Below are positions 1 through 7,336 of a stretch of 20,915 bases of DNA, piece after piece. The stretch is from Flavobacteriaceae bacterium (GTDB taxonomy: Bacteria; Bacteroidota; Bacteroidia; Flavobacteriales; Flavobacteriaceae). Location of the stretch: the NCBI GenBank assembly GCA_030694835.1, contig JAUYUF010000230.1, positions 1-20,915 of the forward strand. The letters are read 5' to 3'. Made by a program: the position numbers and the translations under genes. The notes under the pieces are model-generated. The model had not been told where the DNA came from, made no database searches, and saw nothing but the letters and a program-made list of their open reading frames with translations. Every line of letters begins with the position of its first letter. The first letter of the stretch is position 1.

Positions 1-257
1 TAGAAATGTGGACGTTTTTTGTAGAGCTGATTGATATTGCAAAACCTTTAGACAATACACAAGAACCAAAAGTTATTGCCTCTATTGGAAAAGTTCCTAA
101 AAAAGCTCCAGTCAAAACATTTAAATCTGAATCTAAAAAAATGGAAGATGACTTTGGTTTTATAAGTAATGGAGATGATGATGAGTTTAATGAAGATGAA
201 GATGATGATTATGCTGATGATTATAATTCTGACGAATACTATGATGATGATTTTTAA
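1..257 (+). CDS. 3' end of an unrecognised protein with a highly acidic C-terminal tail (5' truncated by window edge)
   Basis: The reading frame is open from the left edge of the window to a TAA at 255-257. An in-frame ATG lies at 6, but the frame continues upstream of it (GAA at 3-5), so this is probably the C-terminal end of a longer protein and not a complete 83-residue one. The visible part starts with a hydrophobic, aromatic stretch (WTFFVELIDIAKPL), passes through a Lys/Pro-rich linker (VPKKAPVKTFK) and ends in about 30 residues made almost only of Asp, Glu, Asn and Tyr, finishing YYDDDF. I do not recognise the family. The acidic tail could bind cations or basic partners, but that is inference. 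The next gene begins about 50 bp downstream on the same strand, so co-transcription is possible but unproven. Confidence 0.55.
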   Translation, partial: EMWTFFVELIDIAKPLDNTQEPKVIASIGKVPKKAPVKTFKSESKKMEDDFGFISNGDDDEFNEDEDDDYADDYNSDEYYDDDF

Positions 258-310
258 AGATTTATTGTAACAAAATTCACAAACAATCGTTTACAAATAA
301 AGTTAGTTTC

Positions 311-1210
311 TTGGAAAATATTTTACAACTCAATAATATCACCAAAAAATATGGAAGTTTAGTGGCAGTTAATAATCTGTCATTCAACATTCAAAAAGGT
401 CATGTTTATGGTATTTTAGGGCCAAACGGAAGTGGAAAATCTACCACTTTAGGAATTCTACTTAACGTTGTTAACAGAACTTCTGGTAATTTTTCATGGT
501 TTGATGGAAATTTAACTACTCATGAAGCTCTAAGAAAAGTAGGCGCAATAATTGAGCGACCCAATTTTTATCCATATATGACAGCAGTTCAGAATCTGAA
601 ATTGGTCTGCAAAATAAAAAATATTTCTACTTCAACTATTGATGAAAAACTTAAATTAGTTAATCTTTACGAACGCAGAAATAGCAAATTTTCAACTTTT
701 TCTTTAGGGATGAAACAGCGTTTAGCCATTGCTTCTGCTTTGTTAAACAATCCAGAAGTATTGATTTTAGACGAGCCCACCAATGGTTTAGATCCGCAAG
801 GAATACATGAAATTCGACACCTTATTCAACAAATTGGTAAAACAGAAACCACCGTTTTATTGGCATCTCACTTATTAGATGAAGTTGAAAAAGTATGTTC
901 TCATGTTATTGTTTTACAAAATGGCGTTAAACTATACGATGGAAAAGTTGATGAAATTTTCTTTTCACACGGTTATTTTGAAGTAAAAGCCAATACTGAT
1001 TTAGAAAAAATGGAATCAGTATTAAGTGTTTTAGATGGTGTTTCAAAAGTAAGTTTTGAAAATGAAAACTACTTCATCTATTTAAATAAAGAAATTTCGG
1101 GAGAATCTTTGAATCTATTTTTATTTCAACATCAAATTGTAGTTTCCCATCTTGTAATGAGGAAACCAAGTTTAGAAGAGCAGTTTTTGAAAATAACTAA
1201 CAACCATTAA
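311..1210 (+). CDS. ABC transporter ATP-binding protein (BcrA/CcmA-like, ABC-2 exporter type)
   Basis: This is the cytoplasmic ATPase subunit of an ABC-2 type exporter; it powers the permease encoded next to it. In the 299-residue protein the Walker A motif is GPNGSGKST (37-45), the signature motif is the variant SLGMKQR (131-137), Walker B with catalytic Glu is LILDEP (151-156, Glu155), and the H-loop is His187 in ASHLLDE. The Q-loop position appears as IIERPNFYP, with Glu in place of Gln, as is common in bacitracin/Nat-type exporters. Length is normal for the family. The start is a TTG at 311: there is no in-frame ATG near it and the N-terminus ENILQLNNITKKYG is what the family expects. The permease ATG follows the stop codon by one base, so the two are surely one operon. 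The substrate cannot be told from sequence. Confidence 0.9.
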   Translation: MENILQLNNITKKYGSLVAVNNLSFNIQKGHVYGILGPNGSGKSTTLGILLNVVNRTSGNFSWFDGNLTTHEALRKVGAIIERPNFYPYMTAVQNLKLVCKIKNISTSTIDEKLKLVNLYERRNSKFSTFSLGMKQRLAIASALLNNPEVLILDEPTNGLDPQGIHEIRHLIQQIGKTETTVLLASHLLDEVEKVCSHVIVLQNGVKLYDGKVDEIFFSHGYFEVKANTDLEKMESVLSVLDGVSKVSFENENYFIYLNKEISGESLNLFLFQHQIVVSHLVMRKPSLEEQFLKITNNH

Positions 1211-1211
1211 T

Positions 1212-2039
1212 ATGTTTCGATTAATATCCATAGAACTTTTTAAAATTCGTCATCACCGAGCAAGTTTACTATTAATTGTAGCCTATTTTTTATTGTTAAC
1301 TTCTATCGCTTTGATTGCTGCGATTAAGTTTGATATTGGTCCAGTAAAATTTCATTTAGCAGAACAAGGCATTTTTAATTTTCCTTTTATATGGCATTTT
1401 AATACTTTTGTAGCAGCTATATTAAAGTTTTTCTTGCTTTTAGTTATTGTATCGATGATGTCTAATGAATACAGTTATGTTACTTTAAAACAGAATTTAA
1501 TTGATGGATTAAGCAAAAAAGAATTTATACTTTCAAAATTTTATACGGTTGTACTTTTTGCTTTAGTTTCAACAATATTCGTGTTTTTTGTTTCCTTAAT
1601 CTTAGGATTAGTTTATTCTGATTTTAATGAAATGTCTATTATTTTTTCTGATTTAGAATACCTATTAGCATTTTTTATCAAATTAGTTGGATTTTTTAGT
1701 TTCGGATTATTTTTAGGAATTCTTATCAAACGCTCTGCTTTTGCTGTAGGATTTATGATTATTTGGTCTGTTGGAGAAAATATATTAACAGGATTACTTC
1801 GATGGAAATTCAAAGTAGATTACGAATCTATTATGCAGTTCTTCCCTCTGAACGCCATGAGCAACCTCATCAAAGAACCATTTACAAAACTAAATGCGGT
1901 AAAAACAGTAGCTAAACAAGTTGGAGAAGATTTAACTAAAGATTTTTCAGTTCACTTATTTGATATTTTTATTGTGTTAATCTGGACTTTCATTTTTATA
2001 TATCTTTCTTATTGGATTCTGAAGAAAAGAGATTTGTAA
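1212..2039 (+). CDS. ABC-2 type transporter permease
   Basis: This 275-residue integral inner-membrane protein is the permease partner of the preceding ATPase. Hydrophobic stretches suggest six membrane segments, at about residues 18-38, 66-83, 110-134, 151-172, 175-192 and 249-270. A short amphipathic N-terminus (FRLISIELFKIRHH) and the cytoplasmic segment NEYSYVTLKQNLIDGLSKKE between segments 2 and 3 are typical of ABC-2 permeases of the bacitracin/Nat/lantibiotic-immunity type. It starts at an ATG one base after the ATPase stop, indicating translational coupling. Only one permease gene is present, so the likely assembly is two ATPases with two identical permeases. No substrate-binding protein is nearby, which fits an exporter. 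Substrate unknown. Confidence 0.88.
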   Translation: MFRLISIELFKIRHHRASLLLIVAYFLLLTSIALIAAIKFDIGPVKFHLAEQGIFNFPFIWHFNTFVAAILKFFLLLVIVSMMSNEYSYVTLKQNLIDGLSKKEFILSKFYTVVLFALVSTIFVFFVSLILGLVYSDFNEMSIIFSDLEYLLAFFIKLVGFFSFGLFLGILIKRSAFAVGFMIIWSVGENILTGLLRWKFKVDYESIMQFFPLNAMSNLIKEPFTKLNAVKTVAKQVGEDLTKDFSVHLFDIFIVLIWTFIFIYLSYWILKKRDL

Positions 2040-2075
2040 CTTTATTTATAATCAATAAAAAATATTCTAAATATT

Positions 2076-2095
2076 AATAGTATTTCACTATTTTT
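2076..2095 (+). terminator. Possible weak terminator after the ABC operon
   Basis: A perfect 6-bp stem (AATAGT at 2076-2081 with ACTATT at 2087-2092) encloses a 5-base loop and runs into a short T tract (TTTTT at 2091-2095). It lies 37 bp after the permease stop and before the next gene. The stem has only two G-C-containing pairs, so strength is doubtful in such AT-rich DNA. Confidence 0.35.
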
Positions 2096-2150
2096 CATCG
2101 ATTTATTTTAAATTAGCCAACAACTAACCTTATTAACTATTTCCCCTCAA

Positions 2151-5100
2151 ATGAAACTAAAATTAGTTTTATTTATATTGATAGCACCACTAATGCTTTT
2201 TGGGCAATTTAGTAAAACACATTACATACCGCCATTAACTGCACAAAACAATCTAGCTGAAGACCAATATATTTACATTTCAACCCCAACAACAACTAAC
2301 GTTAATTTCAGAATAATACCAATTGGAGGAAATGTAATTACGGGAACTATTAATAATTCGAATCCATTTATTTATTCTATTGGACAGGGTAATTCTACTC
2401 AATTATTTGTTCCAAAAACCAGCATGGGAGTTGTAAACAATAAAGGTTATATTATTGAAGCAGAAGATTTAGTTTATGTTAGTGCAAGAGTTACAGCTCA
2501 AAGAAATGTGACTAATGGTGTTGTAAGTTACGCACATGCAGGTGGATTAGTTTCTAAAGGAAATAGCGCTTTGGGAAAGGTCTTCAGATTAGGAGCTATG
2601 TTAAACCCTCTATACGATACTAGTTTATTAAATTTCGCTTCTATTTTAGCTACTGAAAATAACACAACAATTACAATTTCTAATATTCCAAATGGAACTA
2701 TTCTAACAGATGGAACTATTGTAAATGGTCCAATAACTTTTAATTTAAATAAAAATCAAAGTTATGTAATTGCTCTTGAAAATACTTTTGCAGTTAATAA
2801 TCCAAATTCAACTAATTTGATATCAAATAGCTCAAAAATTATTGGAGCACTTGTAGAATCTAATAAACCTATTGTTGTGAATGCGGGGTCCTTTGGAGGA
2901 AGCAATAGCACTTCTTTAAATTATAATAACCAAACAGGCGTTTATTCACCAACAGGAAGAGACGTTGGTTTTGACCAAATAGTTGATTTAGAAAAAACAG
3001 GGAAAGAATATATTTTTGTAAAAGGAAATGGAACTGATGAGTTAGAGCGCGTTTTATTAATAGCTCATTATGACAATACTCTAATAACTATTAATGGCAA
3101 TACAACACTCTCAATAATTAATAAAGGAGAATCTATTATTCTAGATGGAAGTCAATTTAGTAATGGAAATTTATTTGTTTCAAGTTCTGAAAAAGTGTTT
3201 GCTTACCAAAGTATTGGAGGTAACACTTCTCCAGCCAATCAAAATATGTTTTTTGTACCACCATTAAATTGCGCCACTCCAAATATTGTTAATAATATTC
3301 CACAAATTCAATCCATTGGAAATATCACTAATTATGTGGGAGTATTGAACATAGTCACAGAAACAGGAGCCTCCGTAAAAATAAATAATATACCAACAAC
3401 AGCAACAGCAGTTCCTATTACAGGAAATCCAAATTATGAACGCTATACATTATCAAATTTAACAGGAAATATTTCTGTAGTTTCTTCGAAACAGGTATAT
3501 GTTTCATATTTCGGAAATAGCGGTGTTGCTACTTATGGTGGTTACTATTCAGGGTTTGATTTGAAACCTGAAATAGTTTCTGATAAAATCACAATTAACG
3601 AAACAGCATGCATACCAAACGTCGTATTAAAAATTAGCACATTATCTTCCTATGATGCTTTTCAGTGGTTTGAAAATGACAATGAAATTTTAGGAGCTAC
3701 AAACAATGAATACACACCATTAGTTCCAGGTTATTATCAAGTTAGAGGGACTATTTCAGCTTGTGGAACGACTATATTTTCAGATAAAATTCCGGTGAGT
3801 TCTTGTCCAACTGATTTAGATAATGATTTAACAAATGACAATATCGATATTGACAATGATAATGATGGAATTACCAACTGTACTGAATCATATAGTAATC
3901 AAGAAATAAATATTTCAAATTTAACTGCCGGGAATATTATAGTTGGAAATTATTTAAATTCATTCATTGGTAATATTTCTAACTCAATTACATCAAGTGT
4001 TTCTCCTTTTGTCGGAAATATAGATGGTAGTTTTATTAGCGAAGTACCCGCTGGCAAAACTAATTGGGCAACCTATACTCTTAATTTTTCACAACCAATA
4101 AGTTTAGGAATAGAATACATAACAACAGCTTATCCATCAAATTTATTAAATGTTGATGCAGAATATATTATAAAATCTGATATCAATAAAACTATAACTG
4201 TTCTTGACCCATTGAATCAATTACAAATTGATACCAACTATGATGGAATATATGAATCTGGTGTAACACAATTTTCTTCATTTGAAATTCGATTCATTTT
4301 AAATGGATCTAATCCATTACAAGCTGGAACTGGTAAATTCAAATTTTTAACATATTTAACAAATTCATTAAGTTTTACTCATAAAAACTTATCAGATGAT
4401 TTTCAAAATAATTCATCGCTCAAAATATATGCTGTATGTGTACCTAAAGATTCAGACGGTGATGGTAAAATGGATCAGTTAGATACTGATAGTGATAATG
4501 ATGGTATAAAAAATTACCGTGATTGGGACAGCGATGGCGATAATTGCTCTGATGTTATCGAAGCTGGATTTTTAGATCCTAACAAGGATCATTTTTTAGG
4601 AAATCTTCCAATAAATACAGATTCGAAGGGGCTTGTAACTGGCAGTGGTGGATACACAACCCCATATCCTAATTATTTAATATCAGCACCAATTATTATT
4701 AACACACAGCCAATAAATACAGACGTTTGTGAATTGGGAACAACTGTTCTCAGTGCTCAAACTAATACTATTGATAGTTATCAATGGCAACTTAGCACAG
4801 ATAATGGGACTATATGGACAGATATAATTAATAACGCAACGTATAGTGGAGCTACTACCAATCAACTTCAAATTTCCAATGCACAATTAAACATAAATGG
4901 ATTTCAATATCGTGTGTTTTTAAATAAAAATGGCAATACTTGCGGATTGTTTTCTAATGCTGTTATTTTAACTGTAAATCCATTACCAATTGTTGTTGAT
5001 GTTGAATTATTTCAATGTGACGATGATACTGATGGCTATACTTTATTCAACTTAACAGAGGCAAATCAGTTAATTTCTGCTAATTATTTAAACGAAACAT

Positions 5101-7250
5101 TTACCTATTTTACTACTCAATTAGCGGCACAAACAAATGATACTACTTTTAAAATTCTCAATCCAATAAATTACAATGCCAATTCGCAATTTGTTTGGGC
5201 TAGAGTTATGAGTAATAAAGGATGTATACGTACTGCGGAAATTGAAATAAAGGTTTCAACTACTAATATTCCTGCAGGATATATGCACAATTTAACTCCA
5301 AAATGTGATGATTTTGATGGTACCGTAGGTTCTGATATTGATGGTGTTGCAACTTTTGATTTTAGCTTTGTGGAGGCTGATTTAAGATCTGTTTTACCTC
5401 CAACAAACCAACCTATTACTATCACATTTTACAGAGATTTATCTGATGCTTTAGCTGAAAGAAATCCTATAACTAATACTGCCAATTATAGAAATATCGG
5501 CTATCCAAATACCCAAAACATTTACATCAGAATTGATAGTGATGTTGAAAATGCCTGTTTAGGATTAGGGCATCATATAACATTAACAGTTAATCCAATT
5601 CCTATTGCTAATCAAGTTAGCAATTTACAATTATGTGATGATATTTCTGATGGTAATGATGCCAATGGTATTGTGCAATATTTTGATTTAGGTAGTCAGA
5701 CTAGTACCATTTTAGGAAGTCAATCTCCAGCCAATTATACTTTAACTTATCACGCTTCTTTAGCTGATGCCAATTCAGGTGCAAATACACTTCCATTAAT
5801 ATATACTAATGCAGTCAATAATCAAATCATTTATGTTCGAATTGTAAATAATGCTACGGGATGTGTAAATCCACATTTGACTTTTAAATTAATAGTGAAT
5901 CCATTACCGATTATCAATACACCTACTGCATTACAATTATGTGATAATTTAACAGATGGAGACAACAGAAATGGTCTTGTAAATGGCTTTAATCTTAACT
6001 CAAGAAATGCTCAAATATTAGGCACACTTTCACCTACACAATATAGCATATCTTATCATCTTACCTTAAATGATGCTAATAATGGTGTTAATAATATAAC
6101 AAGTCCATACACTAATATTACACCTAATAACCAAACCCTTTTTGTGCGTGTTACTAATAATATAACAGCTTGTTACAACACTAAAGAACGCTTGCAATTA
6201 ATTGTAAATCAATTACCAACAATCACAGCAATTCCTGATTATGAATTATGTGATGATTTAACTGATGGATTTGATAATAATGGTTTTAGAAAATTTGACT
6301 TAGAAAGCAAAACATCAACTATATTAGGAGGGCAGACTGTCGCAAATTTTAAAGTTACATACCACCGAAGTCAAGTCGATGCTAATTCAGGAAATAATTC
6401 ATTATTAAGTCCTTTTACCAATGAAATTAAAGATCAACAAACCATTTATATCAGGATATTAAATTTAACAACTGGCTGTTTTATTGCTGATAAATCATTC
6501 ACTATTGTTGTAAAACAAAAACCAGTATTTTCTGTAGATACAGAACAAATTGTTTGTTTAAACAACTTACCTCTAACACTTAGTGTTAAAACATCTCTAG
6601 AACCCTATAAATTTGATTGGTTTGATTCTAATGGCGCTTTAATTGAATCAAATACAAGATCTATAAATATTACAAAAGGAGGTAAATATACAGTTAAGAC
6701 AAGTAATGCTGTTGGGTGCGATAGAAGTATTGATATCAATGTAAAAGAATCCATCATCGCAACTATTTCTTTAGCTAATATCACAATCGTTGATAATACA
6801 ACAAACAATACAATTACCATTAATAATAACAATCAAGAAATTGGAATTGGTGATTATGAATATGCACTCGATAGTGATTTTGGACCCTATCAAGATGAAC
6901 CTTTCTTTGAACATGTAGAAGCAGGAGTTAGAACTTTATTTATTCGGGATAAAAACAATTGTGGACTTGTCTCTATTGAAATCCCTGTAATAGGAAATCC
7001 GGGATTCATGACTCCAAATGGTGATGGTTATAATGATACTTGGCAAATTCAAGGTATCAGATTATACACTAAATCGGTTATCTATATTTTTGATAGATAT
7101 GGGAAAGCACTCGCTACCATTAGTCCGACTGGAATTGGATGGGATGGAACTTATAAAGGAAAACAAGTTGATTCTGGAGAATATTGGTTCTCCGCTCAAT
7201 TAGATAATGGAAGAGTAATTAAAGGTCATTTTAGCTTAATTAGAAGGTAA
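2151..7250 (+). CDS. Giant secreted T9SS type B sorting-domain protein with IgGFc-binding-like N-terminus and CDD-repeat array
   Basis: This 1,699-residue protein is predicted to be exported by Sec and then carried across the outer membrane by the type IX secretion system. A signal peptide ends near LMLFG (cleavage about 18/19). Residues ~24-460 resemble the IgGFc-binding N-terminal beta domain of bacterial surface proteins. Asp-rich thrombospondin-type-3-like calcium motifs follow at ~555-577 and ~767-798 (DSDGDGK, DTDSDNDG). An Ig-like domain lies at ~846-942. A tandem array of ~100-residue modules, each opening with a CDD..(T/S)DG-type motif, spans ~943-1455. Two more beta modules follow (~1458-1540 and ~1541-1616). 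The end (1617-1699) is a type B (gliding-motility-associated) sorting domain with TPNGDGYNDTW and terminal KGHFSLIRR. The start ATG directly precedes the signal peptide. It probably acts in adhesion or as a surface layer; the ligand is unknown. No PorP/SprF gene is adjacent. Confidence 0.88.
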   Translation: MKLKLVLFILIAPLMLFGQFSKTHYIPPLTAQNNLAEDQYIYISTPTTTNVNFRIIPIGGNVITGTINNSNPFIYSIGQGNSTQLFVPKTSMGVVNNKGYIIEAEDLVYVSARVTAQRNVTNGVVSYAHAGGLVSKGNSALGKVFRLGAMLNPLYDTSLLNFASILATENNTTITISNIPNGTILTDGTIVNGPITFNLNKNQSYVIALENTFAVNNPNSTNLISNSSKIIGALVESNKPIVVNAGSFGGSNSTSLNYNNQTGVYSPTGRDVGFDQIVDLEKTGKEYIFVKGNGTDELERVLLIAHYDNTLITINGNTTLSIINKGESIILDGSQFSNGNLFVSSSEKVFAYQSIGGNTSPANQNMFFVPPLNCATPNIVNNIPQIQSIGNITNYVGVLNIVTETGASVKINNIPTTATAVPITGNPNYERYTLSNLTGNISVVSSKQVYVSYFGNSGVATYGGYYSGFDLKPEIVSDKITINETACIPNVVLKISTLSSYDAFQWFENDNEILGATNNEYTPLVPGYYQVRGTISACGTTIFSDKIPVSSCPTDLDNDLTNDNIDIDNDNDGITNCTESYSNQEINISNLTAGNIIVGNYLNSFIGNISNSITSSVSPFVGNIDGSFISEVPAGKTNWATYTLNFSQPISLGIEYITTAYPSNLLNVDAEYIIKSDINKTITVLDPLNQLQIDTNYDGIYESGVTQFSSFEIRFILNGSNPLQAGTGKFKFLTYLTNSLSFTHKNLSDDFQNNSSLKIYAVCVPKDSDGDGKMDQLDTDSDNDGIKNYRDWDSDGDNCSDVIEAGFLDPNKDHFLGNLPINTDSKGLVTGSGGYTTPYPNYLISAPIIINTQPINTDVCELGTTVLSAQTNTIDSYQWQLSTDNGTIWTDIINNATYSGATTNQLQISNAQLNINGFQYRVFLNKNGNTCGLFSNAVILTVNPLPIVVDVELFQCDDDTDGYTLFNLTEANQLISANYLNETFTYFTTQLAAQTNDTTFKILNPINYNANSQFVWARVMSNKGCIRTAEIEIKVSTTNIPAGYMHNLTPKCDDFDGTVGSDIDGVATFDFSFVEADLRSVLPPTNQPITITFYRDLSDALAERNPITNTANYRNIGYPNTQNIYIRIDSDVENACLGLGHHITLTVNPIPIANQVSNLQLCDDISDGNDANGIVQYFDLGSQTSTILGSQSPANYTLTYHASLADANSGANTLPLIYTNAVNNQIIYVRIVNNATGCVNPHLTFKLIVNPLPIINTPTALQLCDNLTDGDNRNGLVNGFNLNSRNAQILGTLSPTQYSISYHLTLNDANNGVNNITSPYTNITPNNQTLFVRVTNNITACYNTKERLQLIVNQLPTITAIPDYELCDDLTDGFDNNGFRKFDLESKTSTILGGQTVANFKVTYHRSQVDANSGNNSLLSPFTNEIKDQQTIYIRILNLTTGCFIADKSFTIVVKQKPVFSVDTEQIVCLNNLPLTLSVKTSLEPYKFDWFDSNGALIESNTRSINITKGGKYTVKTSNAVGCDRSIDINVKESIIATISLANITIVDNTTNNTITINNNNQEIGIGDYEYALDSDFGPYQDEPFFEHVEAGVRTLFIRDKNNCGLVSIEIPVIGNPGFMTPNGDGYNDTWQIQGIRLYTKSVIYIFDRYGKALATISPTGIGWDGTYKGKQVDSGEYWFSAQLDNGRVIKGHFSLIRR
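4977..6515 (+). repeat. Tandem ~100-residue CDD...DG modules inside the first giant gene
   Basis: Five consecutive modules correspond to residues 943-~1037, ~1038-1147, 1148-1249, 1250-1352 and 1353-1455. The last three are the closest to each other, with periods of 102 to 103 residues. Each begins with a Cys-Asp-Asp/Asn motif: QCDDDTDGY, KCDDFDG, LCDDISDG, LCDNLTDG, LCDDLTDG. Copies 3 to 5 then show a FDL/FNL core with an ILG turn, a (T/S)YH strand followed by DAN(S/N)G, a Q(T/I)(I/L)(Y/F)VR-like strand, and a conserved Cys two-thirds of the way through. The repeats are diverged at DNA level. The Asp cluster may bind calcium (inference). Confidence 0.8.
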
Positions 7251-7285
7251 ATTTTAATTCTCTTGATTAAATTACACCTTCTAAT
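7239..7285 (+). terminator. Long hairpin overlapping the stop codon of the first giant gene
   Basis: Two 20-base arms (7239-7258 and 7266-7285) pair at 17 of 20 positions around a 7-base loop; the outer 10 bp are perfect (ATTAGAAGGT with ACCTTCTAAT). The left arm contains the last codons (Ile-Arg-Arg-stop). The region downstream is T-rich (CTTCTATTCTTGTT) but has no clean T run, so it may be a terminator or an mRNA 3'-end stabiliser. Confidence 0.55.
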
Positions 7286-7336
7286 CTTCTATTCTTGTTA
7301 AATTTAATGCTTATTTTTATAGATTAATCTATTGCA

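Noticed and set aside
311..2039. Possibility that the ABC pair is part of the gliding-motility GldAFG transporter
   Set aside because: The ATPase has the BcrA/Nat-type features (ERPNFYP in place of a Q-loop Gln) and does not read like GldA, and there is a single small permease with no GldG-like partner.
4683..5425. Minus-strand ORFs of 67 and 84 codons inside the first giant gene
   Set aside because: They are antisense shadows of a well-supported coding frame, with no family resemblance and no promoter-like context.
4977..6515. Periodic repeats considered as CRISPR or satellite DNA
   Set aside because: The period (~306-309 bp) is a multiple of three, conserved at protein level only, and contained in an open frame.
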